NCBI RefSeq assembly: GCF_036785885.1
Contig: NC_092324.1
Span: forward strand, 24,975,001-25,039,000
Length of the DNA stretch: 64,000 nucleotides
Reading direction: 5' to 3'
Origin: Coffea arabica
Lineage: Eukaryota; Streptophyta; Magnoliopsida; Gentianales; Rubiaceae
Shown: one piece after another, positions 21,998-35,449 of the stretch
How the letters are laid out: every line of letters starts with the position of its first letter
How positions within the stretch are numbered: the first letter of the stretch is position 1
Position numbers and translations under genes: made by a program
Notes under the pieces: generated by a model
The model's database searches: none
What the model was told of the DNA's origin: nothing
The model's input: the letters and a program-made list of their open reading frames with translations, nothing else

Positions 21998-24701
21998 TCT
22001 TCGATGGATCAATTTTTATTTGAGTCCATTACTGTCCCCAAATACAGTTTCCCAATATCAAGTATGCTGAAGAACATCTGCTGTTAGACCAATCTAGCCC
22101 CTCCCTCCTCCCCCACACCGAGCAAAAAAGTAATAAAAAAGAATATAAAATTCAAAAAAATGAATAAACAAAAGGAAAATCCCATAAGTTGGTTTGTATA
22201 CGTTTTGTGTTGCCATAATCCAGGAAGAGTTTTTGTCTCTTTTCTTGAGGTACTAGTCTTGGTTGTCAAATTTTCTTGACTTCTGTTTGCAGTTCATATT
22301 TTGCAAACACAAATATGCTAGACACCCTTTGAAAAAAATTGGAGCTCTTTTTTTGTTGTTTGACATGAAATAATCAGTCCAATAGCTGATAGAAACCAAA
22401 GAAAACCATCTTATCTGATGAATGTGATTGCAATTCAAATATAACTTACATGTAATTCATTTGTTCTTTAGCTTCATTCAGTGGACTTGCATCATAGAAG
22501 CCTTCTAGTTAATCATTACCTTCTCCTCTTTTGCTAGTTTATACATGGTTTTGTGTGACTACAGAAGGAAAGAAGGATGTTCTGTGGTTTCTGATGGTAA
22601 AAGAAAAAAAGATGATCTGTCTTAGTATGTGGCTTTTTTTTGGAAACTGGCATTAATAGCATGGATATATATATATATAATATTTCTCTGCCTCCGTTCA
22701 TCCTCTGAAATAAAATATTCCATTTTCGCTGGCTCTGTTCAACCTCTGAAAAAAAACTGTGCATAGACAATTCATCTTCAAGTGCATGACCTAAGAATCG
22801 ATTCTACTACTGTAATCTGATTTGTTGTTGCATATGGGCGGATAACATACTTTTACTCTGTCTTGCTTTATTTTTTTCTTTTCTACTGTTTAAGTTTCCC
22901 CTTCTACTCTTCTACCACACCTAGGTTTCTTTTTTTGTTGTCATGTGGCAACTGTCAGATCATGCTGATTACTCTGCATAATGGAGTTAATATTACCAGC
23001 TAAAGCAAAGGTTATCTTTGCTCCAGAGTTCTCAGAAGAACAGATGTCAAAATGGGAGAACATACAGAGCATATAGATGGAAAAATTTTGGGATTCATAA
23101 ATCTATTGATATTTGTCTGCTCTAAGTATGTAGGAGGAGCAATCTAATGTGATTTATTGAATGCTCTATATAGCTTGTATCATCTCAGATCCTGTTCTTG
23201 TCTGAAGTTTCATGTGTCTAAATCAGAATGGCATTGCTTATCAGCCAGAAGACGAAATCATGCACCAAAATTCACCTCTTACTGAGAGAGCCTGTGCAAC
23301 ATTACTGGATGCCCCTTCTTGACTCTCTTCTGATGAACTTGTGACTGCACTTTCAGATCTGACATTGTAGATGTTGGGTGTCTTCAAAAGTTGTTTTCAC
23401 TCCAAATCATTTGCCCTGTCAGAACTAACACATTTTACAGCTTCTATTGCATCAAATTCAATCCTCGCATAGTTTTACTTGCTATGCTCCCTTGCTAAGC
23501 CAATCTTGTCACTGCATCCCTTTGGCTTGGAGAATTGTCGTATTGGACTTTCTCTTAGGCAACATGACAGAGGAGTTTAGCAAGTTGCTTTGACGTCTTA
23601 GTTACCAAATCATCTTCTGATGGGATTCCATTTGCTCAGACAACATAACTATTCAACCAGTCAGTTTGATGCCTGACGGTACTGAAATCATGAATTTGTT
23701 TTCCTCTATTGGTTGAACTATATACCTATCCCTGAGCAGCCCTAATCTCAGTTATGAGTCATGTTTTTCCATGTTCAAGAAGCCAGATACTAGGAAAGAC
23801 TAGGGAAACACTCACTCTGGCCTTGTGATTAATTTTCCTCTTTCCCTCAAGTCTAAGACAACGTTTGACCTTCATTGTTTCCTCAGTCTTAGCTACCCTA
23901 GGAAACCTTGACATGTTAGGCTAGAATATTCCTGAGTCTTAGCTGCCCCAGGAAAACCTTTACACACTTGAACTTCTGACAAACATGGGGTTTCTAACAA
24001 AACATCCTCTGAAAATGCCTTGGGGCTTAGAATCTATTGTAAAATGTAAAACAAATCATTTCGTGTACAAAACGGATTGCAAAATATCAAAAACGAATAC
24101 CATGTAATATTGACAACAAAATAATTTCCTCCTAAGCTTTTCAAATTCCATCACACACATACAGAAGATAATTTATCACATTTGTATCTCACCTCGTGTT
24201 GGTGTTCATTTGCGTCTCACCTCATGTTGATGTGTTCGTAACTTGAGGAGGAATATCTCGATTAGTAGCAACGTGTCAAATTCACTTAAACCTTTTGATG
24301 TCTTCTTTTAACATTACTGGAAAATTTTTGGAACTTAGTTCTTGGTTTCTCCAAAGAAAAAAAATTGCAACATCAAAAATGGATGCTAGGAAAAGCTTGG
24401 GCGGTGAAGAGAAGAATGGAGAAAAATGGAATTAAAAAAATAAAACTTGTGACGTTTTTAACTATCAAAGCTAATGCGACTTTACAGACGAGGTAAAATG
24501 CTATAAACATAGCATTAGCAGAGAAAGTACGAATTACGTCAAAATAAGGGGGGCTTAGTGTATTTAACCCGTTTAGACAATAATGCAAAAATCATTTTAT
24601 TCATCTATTCCATTTAATATATGGACATCCACAAAAATGAAATCAATAGGTCCACCTTTTTAAAGCGCTGCAATGGATCGACTCTAGCTGATTTATGAGT
24701 T

Positions 24702-27700
24702 TGTGACAGCCCCACCTCTCCCTAGGGTATATCCGAGGGTTTGGCGGATCGCCTGCCTAACTCTCGTCAGGACTCAGTCACGTATCATGAAGATTTACAA
24801 ATAATAAAAAAAAACCTTGATAACAAAAGTGATATTAATTACAACTTTCAATATAAATACACTCATGGGCCTCCAATGTCCACACAACTGTAATACAGCA
24901 AAGGAGTCAAACTTGCAAAAATCTCAAACCAACCAAGTCGGCTAAACATCTATGAAGTACTCACGCAAGTAGCTAACAAAATCGAGACAAAATCTATGTC
25001 TTTTCCACTCCCGTTCTCCCGTTCTCACTCCTGTAAGGAAAACAAATGGCATGGAATGAGTTAAAAATCCAGTGAGACTCCAAATAATCAAACAGGTAAA
25101 ATAAGAGATAAGGTAGCATACCCAGACATCAAGAAACAAGTAAAACTTGAATAGATCATGACTCAGTATATAGTTAAGCAAGTAGCCAGATAGATCATGC
25201 AAAAGTGTACAGTAAAGAACACATTCATGGCAAAGGATATAGGTTGCTCTCAGGAGCAAGTTCCACAATAACTTGATCAAGGTCCGTTGACTCTCCGTCA
25301 ACCACGAAAGTATAATGTCCGTAAATCACCACTTTACACCAAATTCCGTCCACCAAACATACCTTTACCGGGGCCGAACGTCAAAGTACCCAAGGTTCGT
25401 CGATCTCCTCGACCAAACCCTTGCCGGCTCGATTCGACCAACTAATCCTGGGTTGAACTTATAGTCCCAGATATACAGAAATTCAGAATCTGACTTATAG
25501 CCCCAAGTATTCAGTAATCAGAAATGGAGTCGTTGGCTATTATCCAACTCTCATATAGTAAAAGATTGGAGACGTTAGTTGTCACTTAACGCTTTGTATT
25601 CAATAATCCAGAATAAATAGGTTAGGAACTTGTCATTTATCCAAGGTTGCCCAGTTTACCCGACCGCTCTGAGGCTGGTCTAAAGCAAGAGGTCCAACGA
25701 GGGCGCAGTTCAGCCGTTGCCGACTTACATTTAAGCATACGCATGAGTAACCCTAGTTTCCACTTACCCGATGTCTCGGATAGGGTCCAAGGCCCAGTTC
25801 AACCACTACAAGAGAGATGTAGCTGGTCTACAATTTAATCGCTACAAGAGGGTAGTAGCCAGTCTACTTTTCAACCGCTACAAGAGAAATGTAGCCAGTC
25901 TACTGTTCAACTGCTGCAAGAGGAATGCAGTCGGTCTACAACCATGCACATAAACATGCAAGTCCATACGCAGGATCGATTAATTCAAATTCATGGAGGT
26001 CGAGTGCGAATAAGGACACACCCGCCTAGCCATAATCAAGTCACAAGTAATGTTCAGCAATTCACGTTCTCAAGCATTTCAAGTGTTTCAAGTCAATATA
26101 CAAGTCACATACCCATCAAGTCACTGGTTCATGCATAAATATGATATCAAGTGTTTAGTCAAGTCAGGTCATTTGAGTGCACCTAAGATCACACTCGCCT
26201 AAACGGGCTCAAATCACAAATAAGCTCAGCATATCATGTTTCAAATATTTCAAGTATTTCAAATCCAAAAAATTAAAACTGGGTAGGTGCGAAAATCGGA
26301 TCAAACAAGAAAATTGGAGGAGAACTACAGAAATCATAAATTTCCTCAGCAAATCCGGCCACAAATCCGGCCAAATATTGGTCGGATTCAAGGCCGGGTT
26401 GACAGGGAAGGCAGAAAAATTTTGAGTACTTACTGCCCCGAATCCGGCCAGAATGTGGCCAGATTCTGGCCCCATTTCAGTTATAGAAAATGGCCAGCAC
26501 GTGTTTTAACACAATATCAAATGTTTAGTCGAGTTAGGTCAAGTGCAATAAAGTACACACTTGCCTAAGAGATGATAAATCAAGTACCTAACAACTTCTA
26601 GCAACAAGGAGCATGTAATACACAGTTGGAACACTCACCAATCAATTGCAACCCTTCACTTTAACCCTGGTTTGTCCCCTTGAACTCTCTCGAGTCCTGT
26701 GGTCAAATACTATAGTAAAAGACTAGCAATACAAAGCCAAAATATATGAAGAAATTAAGGTTCCAAAACTTTATTTAGAACATGCATCAATTTACAAGTT
26801 TTAGACCCGTATAACCTATCAAAATATAATATTTGCTTGCTCCAATCGAGGAGTAAACCTCATGTACTTATCAATCAACGTTGCAAAAGTCATTTAGAGC
26901 ACAAGAGTATCACTTATAGTCGAACGTTTGGAGAAATTAGAAAAGACGTTCATAATACAAAGTTGGAACTTGTCCAACCTAAAATGATTTGAAGAAACTC
27001 ATTTCCTTTCATTTAACCCTCAATTCCACTCATAAAACCAAGCTCCAAATGGTGTAACAACTTTAAATTAAAGTTGGAAATGAAAGTAAGAACGGTTCTA
27101 AGAGAATGGAATTTTTCAGTTTTGCAAAACACTATTTGAAAAATCATATCTCAAGCTTCTTAAGTCCAAAATTTATACACTTTATACCGTTGAAAAATAG
27201 ACTCAAAGGATTACAATTTCTTAGAAGACACATTTGTAAGATTCTATCCATAAGTTAGTCAAATTCGAGCCTCAAATTGCTGCTTCATCCAGTAAAAGAC
27301 AGAACAGGTGTGGAAATTCAGTCAATTTTGAAAAATCACAGATATTCATAAGAATTGAGAAAAATTATGAAATTTTCATGGTTGAAAGTACCCTGAATCT
27401 AGTTTCAAACCCAATAAACGGAACTCAATTCCGAATTTTCTACACCAAGATATAATAGATTTCCTAAAACTGCTCAAGGTTCCCTGCGGACAAATTTTCA
27501 GCAGCACTTCCTTTGTGTTTACCAATTTTTCCAGCCATTTCAAGGCTTCATTCTCACCACAAAACAGCCTCAAATCAAGCACATACATACCAAGCCAACA
27601 ACTCACTAAATCAAGCATATATATAGCATATAACCATCATCTACTCAAGCTAGAAAATGAAACCCTAAGCTGAAATTCCTACTCACAAGCTCGAATTTTC

Positions 27701-28558
27701 TTTAGGCAAGTCAAGCTAGCATACAAAAACTAGATTTTTTACATAATAAAGCTATCAAACTATGGCCAACCCTTAAGCATCATATATAGGCAGAAATTTA
27801 ATTTTAAAATTTGAAAATTTCCATGTCACCACTTCAAACCATGAAATATCTCATAAAACTACCAAAATTGAAACCTTAACCCACTAGTTTGCAAATATTA
27901 GATGTAAAGGAAAGTTTCTTGCCATAAATACCTTAGAACCTCAAGAAAGATGGAAACTTAGTGCTTCTCTCCCAAAAATCTCTCCACCAAAACCCTTAAG
28001 TTTCCTTAGTGATCAACTTTTATGGAGTAGTTTACAAGATTATCGGTTGAACTCAAGATTCAAGCAAGTTTTTGAGGTGGAAGATGAAGTTTTCTTTTCT
28101 TGTTTTTCCTCTCAATGGTTCGGCCACAAGAAGGAGAAGAAGGAAGGATTTTTGCTTCAAAATTTCAAGATAAAGCCAAGGATAGTTTTGGTCAAAAGAC
28201 TAACTAGATGGCCGACAAGTGTCGGCCTAGGGTTAGAAGCTTGATCTTTTTTGTCTCTCCTTTGACTCCAAGGTCTTATCTAAGTTGGTTTCCTTTAATC
28301 CACTCTTAGCACTTCTAGTCACACAAACCTTCTTAAATAATTACCCGTTTTGTCCACTAAATTTATTACGCAACTCACTAGTGGGTCCCGCCTCCATAAT
28401 GCGCTACTAACATAACATGAACTAACTTATACAAGGAAAATGATTTAAAAACTTGACTCACTTATAAAAATATCTAGGAAATCAAGGTAATAAATTAAAG
28501 TAAAGAAAATGTGCTCAAAAAAATAAGATAAAATAAAGAAAATTTTCGAGTCCTCACA
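24702..28558 (-). mobile_element. LTR of the TGTGAGGAC family (copy 1)
   Basis: Read on the minus strand this 3857-bp block starts TGTGAGGACTCGAAAATTTT and ends GAGGTGGGGCTGTCACA. It matches the blocks at 32590-36667 (same strand) and 40786-44460 (opposite strand) at shared landmarks. These include the CTCCTGTAAGGAAAACAAA segment near 25030 and the TAAAGTACACACTTGCC segment near 26550. Flanks are GAGTT and GACTC, which do not form a convincing target duplication, so it may be a recombined or truncated copy. No coding frame is recognised. The lineage (probably Ty3/gypsy by LTR size) is not established. Confidence 0.7.
25803..25935. repeat. Four 36-bp tandem units, each a stem-loop
   Basis: Each unit has GCTAC-AAGAGNNNN-GTAGC form with a 9-base loop (arms at 25841-25845/25855-25859 and 25877-25881/25891-25895). 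The first unit has CTAC/GTAG only. The fourth reads GCTGC...GCAGT, an A-T to G-C paired change that keeps the stem. The array is not seen in the other two LTRs of this family. Confidence 0.85.
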
Positions 28559-29136
28559 GACTCTGTGGCATGATTTCAAACAGAGAATGAGGATATGTAA
28601 GCAAGCATTTCATGCAGATTACCCTTAATTGCCGGTGCTTTTTGGCCACAAGCCCACATGTTCACATATTTGAAACTGAAAGCAATGCTGCTGGCAATTG
28701 TGATCAGTGACTTTCTGTTTTTCATTTTCTCAGTCAATGACTCCCAATTGTTTAGAACCTCAAAAGGTGAAATATGTTTGTTGGGTTTGGATTTTATTCT
28801 ATCAACCATTATTTTGTTGGATTTGGATTTTATCCCACCAAATATTTATTTGCTGGGTTTGAATTTTATCCTACTGACCCTTTCCGTTAGGTTCAAGTTT
28901 GGTCACACCAACCTTTTCATTTCTCAGGCTTAAATTTTCCAATCCGTTAATTTTTACTAGTTGTTTGGACTGGAGTTAGACCCCACCGATCAATTTAAAT
29001 ACTTACAAGTTTCAATTTTACTTAGAACTCACTTTGTTTGTTTTGATTCAGTTGTGGTTAAAGCAGACAGATAAGTGATTTCGTGTCTACGTCTTTGTCT
29101 TGAATTTCTGCGAAACTCAGGCAAAGAGAGGAAAGT
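28559..29136 (+). mobile_element. Probable 3' internal remnant of an Ogre-type element with polypurine tract
   Basis: GGCAAAGAGAGGAAAG at 29120-29135 is a purine tract directly before the LTR start at 29137, as expected upstream of a 3' LTR. Upstream lies a 36-bp tandem repeat (units starting about 28778, 28814, 28850 and 28886; TTGTTGGGTTTGGATTTTAT type). No protein is recognised. The left end is cut by the TGTGAGGAC-family LTR. Confidence 0.55.
28778..28914 (+). repeat. 36-bp tandem repeat, four units
   Basis: The units have the form TTGTTGGRTTTGGATTTTAT plus CCCACCAA, spaced 36 bp apart. Two units of the same repeat occur in reverse orientation at 36824-36887, on the far side of the nested LTR cluster. 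Confidence 0.85.
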
Positions 29137-29164
29137 TGTAGACACCAATTTTTTATCTATTTGT

Positions 29165-29212
29165 TTATTTTATTTTATTTTATTTTATTTTATTTTATTT
29201 TATTTTATTTTT
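29165..29212. repeat. (TTTTA)n microsatellite
   Basis: About nine pentanucleotide units near the start of the LTR. Confidence 0.95.
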
Positions 29213-29570
29213 TATTTCTTACTTTTTCTAAAAGAAGATTATTTCAATTCATTTTTAGAAAAATTAGAAAGAAAAGAAAAGAAAAATCAAAATCAGATGT
29301 TAAAAAAAAGAGAGGGCAGGGAAGGCTTCCCACGCGCGCGTGCTTTCATTGCTTCATACTTGGCCATGAACGAAACCATAGTACCGGAAGTTGCAGCTCA
29401 GATTTTGTCCCATTCCACTCATTTCTTTTTCCCCAAACTTTTGCCACCTCACCTCAACCAGAATCATTAAGAAAATTCTGGAAGAGGGAGGATCAAATGG
29501 CTCAAGATGAGCCAAATAAGACAGCTTTCATCCTCACTTTTGAGGTGAGGGTTTAGGAGCTTTTGTTCCA

Positions 29571-29578
29571 TATAAAGG
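29571..29578 (+). promoter_or_regulatory. Probable LTR TATA box
   Basis: CCATATAAAGGC lies about 430 bp into the LTR, matching the place of the TATA-like sequence in the 4577-8855 copy. Confidence 0.5.
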
Positions 29579-32500
29579 CTTCAAAACGCAGTATTAGGGC
29601 AAGAAAAAAGGTAGGAGGGGTGGTGGAAAAGCTAAAAACGAGAAAGAGGGAAACCAAAGAGAGAAAAAGAAAGAAGGAACAGAAAACCAAAAAAAAAATT
29701 TCTGGAAAGAATTTCTCAACCAGGCTGAACCATCAGCCTACTTTCTCATCAAATTCGATCACACTTCGAGCTGTAAGAACGGTATCTTTGCTTGTGCACT
29801 TTCCTGGGATGCAGTAGAGGAATTTTTGCTTAGGAAATTCCCAGAAAAAACGTCTCCAGGTGCATGAAATTTGAGCTCTAACCTGCAGCTTCATCAGCCC
29901 GTGAACTTCTGCAACAAAAATATTGGCTGTCAGATTCTAGCCCTGAACCCCACTCTTCTTGGATTCCCCACGTTTATTTTGTGCCTCCAAACATAAAGGT
30001 AACCTGTTAAACTTTCTCCCTCCGTATAAGATCGTATCTGCGATAGATTTGCTCCATTTCGTTCTTGGTCTTTTCTTTCCTTCTGCAGTATCTCTCGTAA
30101 ACTATGGGCTTGGAATTTGTACCATGTTTGCATGTGATTAATATGATATTCAAGTGATGAGTTTTACTTGAGTTCCAGGCTGTATAATCTCGCTTTGGTC
30201 CAAATTCTGGTGATTGTTGGTAGTATTTTTTGTTGATGAATGAACTTAGAAATGCAGCAATGCTTCGAACCAGATGCATGGAAATTTTGGAAATTTTGTT
30301 TTGGCCCCTAACCTTTTAAATAATCCCATTGTTGCCCCAAAACTTGTGAAATTGAATCAATTTTCCCCCTTTTAATCTCTGATCCTTTTTTGCACATTTT
30401 TATGCATGTTTTGAGTAAATTGTTTCTGGATTTTGGGACATAATTGAGGTTTAATAACTTTTGATAGATTTAATATCTTGTTCAGTTTTAGTGAAAGAAG
30501 TTAAAATTTGGGTAAGATTATTTTGATTGGGTTTTCGTTAAAGACTTTGGTTTTTATTTTTTTGGGCTATGATATGGGTTTGGGGGATAAAACCCATGCT
30601 TTTTGGTTGGGTTTGCTTGAGTAAAAGGATGAGCTAGCCCGTTCTTCTGCCTTTGGACTTTCGTTGGGCCAAGATGATCCTTGGCCCACGAAATAATAAT
30701 GAAGCATGGCTCAAATGATCCTTGAGCCATTCTTCTTAAAAGACCAAAGATGAAAATTGCAATGCGGACCTGTTCTTTTAAGTAATTTAATTGTGACCCC
30801 AAAAATTTTAATTTTTTTAATTAGGTCCCTAATTTAATTGTAATTTGGTCCCTAAACTTTATCTTTTGTTTAACTTTGACCCTTTACTTTTCCCAAAATT
30901 CAATTTGATCTCAAAAACTTTCTTAATTGTTGCAATTAGATCCCTAATAGTTTTGATTTCTTAATTATAATTTGTCTATCTTCTTTAATTGTTAATTATA
31001 TTTCATTTAAATGCTTTTAATTGGTAGATTTCATGGTTATTTTCATTTCTTTATAATAAGAAAGTGAATTTGTCATATGTTTACATTTTATTCTCTTTAT
31101 TCGTTAATTAAATTGGTGTCTTGACCATTTTGTTGATTTTGGAGTATAAATAGAGCAAATCCAACCACATTTTACCACTATTTTAAGGAAGGTACCTTCT
31201 AGTATTATTTTAAATCCTTTTTTGTGCTCCTATGTGCTTTTTATGTGTGATTGCATGTTTTGAGTACTTTTTCTTGTATTTACTCATTTTTATTCATTTT
31301 TAAATTTTCATTTATTATATTTAATTTTTTATGATTATTTGGAGGACATTTAAATGCCAAATTGTAATAAATAGATGCTCAAGATATGTATTTATCTAGG
31401 CTATGTAATAGATAGATTTTATTTTTGCCAAAAAATTTAATTAGTTAGATGAATGTAATAGTTAGGTTATTATATTTTTCAAATTTTCCTCTTAAATTGT
31501 AGTTAGAGCCCCGAATGTAATAGTTAGGTCTTTATGTGAGTTTATTTGCTTGTGTACTTATATATTTATTCACTTTTTTTAGGGTCTTTGCATCTAGATA
31601 TTGTACTTATTTATTATTTGTTCTATGTGCTTTATTTGTTTATTTGCTTTAATTATGCTTTACATGTTTTATTTATTTATTTATAGTAAATGCATGATGT
31701 CACCACACTAGTCCAATGCTAGTTGTGCCTTTTTCCCTGATTTTCTCACTAGTCCAACGCTAGTGGGAACTTATAGACATGGACTAGTCCAATGTCAGAC
31801 CCTTAGGGCCGCCTACACGTTAGAATTACATGTTTGTATGACATTTATTGCATTTCACGCATATTTTTATTTTTAGGGCCTTTTTCTCACCTTGCATGAT
31901 CTTTTCTCTATATATTATCTCCCTTATCCCTATGTACTTGAAACATGACATTTAGGCTTGCATTCCATTTAGAAAAATAGAAATAGGTTAGTCCATTTGC
32001 TTGATTAGGGTAGGAAAGTCACCCTTCAAATATGGAAAATGAACGAGTGTGGTTTCTTAGTCTTAGCACGCTCTCATCCTCTTTATAAAAAGGAAAATTG
32101 AGTCACGAATTTTAGTCTCCCGTACCCGTTATGTTGCATTCCTTTCTTTTAGGTCATGTATATTTATATATTATAATTTTTCTTTTTTTCGAGTCTCATC
32201 TCTTGTATATTCGTGACCTTTTCAAGGAATCACTTTTTGGCGTTGCAATTAATGTGATTTGCACCAACTAAACTTTGAAGAGACATTCCGACCCTCCTAA
32301 TATCCTCAAAGTCTAGATTCGCATCTAAAATGTGATAAGTTTTATAAGTTATATTAAGAAAATTTTCGACTAAATCATGTAACTAACTTTGGCTAGGTTG
32401 AAAGGGTGCCTTAGATCAAATCTTTGCCTTTCCTTTCTTCAAACGTGACTCCCGAACTCTTTTCTCTTGTTTCAAAGATCTGGTGTCGTCTAAAAAGGGT

Positions 32501-35449
32501 TTATTTATTTTTATTTAAAAATATATTTTTTGGTGACTTGGTACGTCTAAACTCGATACCAAGTAGCGACTCCTATTTATTCTTAAAAATGTGATGATCC
32601 CACCTCCCCCTAGGGCGTATCCAAGGGTTTGGCGGACCGCCTGCCCAACTCTTGTCAGGACTCACTCATTCGCTTTAATCAACTCTCAAGATTAACTATT
32701 CAAGCCTCCAAAATAACATTTAAGTTCTACAATTCAACCAAAATTCAAACTTACTTACAACCCAAAAGTGAAACATAGGAGTACATTACCAAAGATCCCC
32801 AAATACATTTCATCTACAAAAGTACAAGTACATGAAGATTATATACCTATTTCACGCTTACTTGCTCCGGACCTCCACTCCTGTAAGGAAAAAACAAACT
32901 AATGGAATGAGCTAAAAGCCCTGTGAGGTTCTCAAACAAGCATTCAAGCAGGCAAAACAAGGAAACATTTACATTTAGCACTTTGCACACCTGGCACAGG
33001 AATAAGCAGTCATTCAAGAATCAATCATTCATTCATTGAAAGGATACGTGCTCACTTGGATCCATTCATTCAAGTAATTCATTCATTCATTCGCCAACCA
33101 TTTTCCTTATCCCTCCGACATTAGAAAATCTTTGCAAGTGAAAACTCCTTCAGTGTTCTTGTCATTCATTCATTTATTTCATTACATTGAATTCACTGGC
33201 CAATTCTCCACCAGATTTCGTGGTAATACTCTAGTATACCAAACATTGTCCCAGGGTCACCAGCCGCCCAACTGAATCCGCTTCTGGCTCGAGTCGACTG
33301 GCAACGAAGGGTCAGGGCCTAGTTCAGCCAAAAGGCTTACATTTATGCACAAGTAGTATTCAATCATTGAAAATTCACTTTTGCTTGGGTCGAGTACGAT
33401 AAAGTACACACTCGCCCATCGAAAATCCATTTTGCAATCATTGGAAAGCATTTAACATTCCGGCAACATTCACAACATTTCACATAGTCATTTAAAGCAC
33501 ACACATGCAAGGACCACTCACCGATATCAGTAGAGTAAATGTCAAAAGTTCGTCCCTGGGTTATGCTCGTGCTTACCAACAAACCCTAAGAACAACAAAA
33601 ATAAAGATATTATGGTCCAACCATCCAAAGCTTAAGTGAACAAAGTTCACATATTAGGCTCAACTATGAGCCACAAGCCTATACAAGATGGCCTCTCAAA
33701 CATATAGGGTTCAAGGGCAAATGTGAAGGTGCAAATCAAGGAAAAATCTAAATGTGTTCCAAAAGTGAGGAGAGCAATTAGGCATCCAAAATCTCACCAA
33801 AATAAGGTTTAAAACCCAGAAAATGTTTTCCAAAGTTTTCCAAGTCCCACTCAAACCATTTGATAAAATTCTCAACTTTGGTGACATTCTTTGAAAAATT
33901 ATAACTTGAGTTCTGTAGGTCGTAAAGTCGCAAAACTTACACCATTAGAAAATAGATTCAAAGCACTAACAGGCTTTAAAAGACATCTTCATGAAATTCA
34001 GTTCATAGGTTAGTCAAATTTCAGTTCAAACACACTGCTATTTCATGTGCAAAAAACCGAATAGTCGTGGTTTTTAACAAACTTTGCAGATTTGCTAGTA
34101 TTTATAGGAGTTGAACCAAACCCTGAAGTTTATATCGTTGAAAGCCCTATGAGTCTAGTTTCAAACTCAACAAACAAAACTCAATTCCAAATTTTCTATA
34201 CGAAGTTATAGTCAATTGCCCAAAGTTGTGTAGGGCTTCCTGTGAAAATTTCCAGATTGCTAACAACTTGAGAAAATGAAACTTTTCTTAACAAAATCTC
34301 ATTTCCTTGGCTCAAATTCAACATACATATGAAGATTAAGGTTTAACAAAGTATCTTAAACAAAAAACTTGCCAAAATCACCATAAAATTTCTGAAAAGA
34401 AAGCTGAAATTCCTTCTCTCCCTCTTGGACAGCCATAACAGAAATTTTCCAGCAATATCTCCATCAAAAATTCCAACTTTCTTACTTATTTCAATGGCAA
34501 ATACACTATATCTTATAACTAACATTTCACGAGGCTAATGACATATGTTCTTGGCAAGAAAATCCATCACAACTCCACATATATATAAAGTTTCAATTAA
34601 CTACATCAAGGCTGGAATTTTGCCTCTCAAAGCTGGAAATTGTATCTCAAGGCTATAAATCTCCTATTAAAGCTGAAAAATCACATATTGAACCTAGAGA
34701 ATTCATATCAAGGTTAGAAAACCTCATATCAAAGCTATAAAAGCCCATATCAAAGCTGGAAAATTCATCTCAAGGCTAAAAATTGAACATTGAACTGGAA
34801 ATTGACCATACCCTAGCAACAACTTCACCAAAACCTAGCAAAACCATGAAATCTTCCATGAAATCCTCCAATATCAAGTCATATGTGGATTAAATTGCAA
34901 AGTAAGAAGAAAAAGAGGAGTTTCTTAGTATAATACCTCAAAACCCCAAGATAAGATGCAAGACAAGAGGTTTCTTCCTCAAATAACTTCACCACAAGCT
35001 CACTTCCAAACTTGGTGCAAGATTTGTCGGAGTAGATTTGAGTTTTCTCTTGTTTTCCCTCACTAATTAGACAAGAATCAAGGCTTGAACTTGGAGCTTT
35101 TCTCTCCTTTTCTCTCCTCACGTTTTTGGCGAAGACAAGCAAAAAAAGAAGATGATTTGGATGATATAAAACTTGGTTGGTCATATAAAGACTTGGTCTT
35201 GGTCAACTTTTCATGGATGATGGACATTTGGCAAGAAAAGAAGTAATATCTATCCATTTAGCTTCCTAACATCCAAATGCTCCAATTAGCTTGTAACAAC
35301 TCTTGTCACATAATTTTTTTTACACAAAACTCCTTCTAATCCTCCAATTTATGATACACACTTCACTAATCTATCACACTAGTATTATGCACTACGAGAC
35401 TTAACATGTATCACATGAAAAATGCACCAAGTAAAATAAGAAATAGGTT

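Larger units (their letters stand above)
20295..24701. other. Intergenic region, no supported gene
   Basis: No open frame with recognisable similarity was seen in either strand. The first few hundred bases should contain the 3' UTR of the preceding gene. The region carries two tandem duplications listed separately and a short TA run near 22665. Phrases such as CCTCAGTCTTAGCTACCC and CCTGAGTCTTAGCTGCCC recur near 23890 and 23935. Segments at 23000-23800 have more balanced base composition and could be decayed exon or repeat remnants, but nothing could be identified. Confidence 0.5.
29137..32589 (+). mobile_element. Ogre-type LTR, left part (probable 3' LTR)
   Basis: The LTR starts TGTAGACACCAATTTTTTAT and aligns with the other Ogre-type LTRs through the CTAG hairpin repeats near 31708-31800 and the GACTTGGTACGTC...CGATACCAAGTAGCGACTCC segment near 32535. 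It is cut at 32589 by a solo LTR inserted with an AAAAA duplication, and continues at 36668. The preceding purine tract marks it as a 3' LTR rather than a solo LTR; no 5-bp duplication links its ends (AAAGT against GCTGG). A TATA-like TATAAAGG lies at 29571. Confidence 0.8.

Noticed and set aside
23000..23800. Possible multi-exon gene in a more balanced-composition stretch
   Set aside because: No frame longer than a few dozen codons matches a known domain and no consistent splice-site series could be built by eye.
24942..25301. 119-codon minus-strand frame with hydrophobic stretches
   Set aside because: Lies inside the TGTGAGGAC-family LTR and is not preserved in its other two copies.
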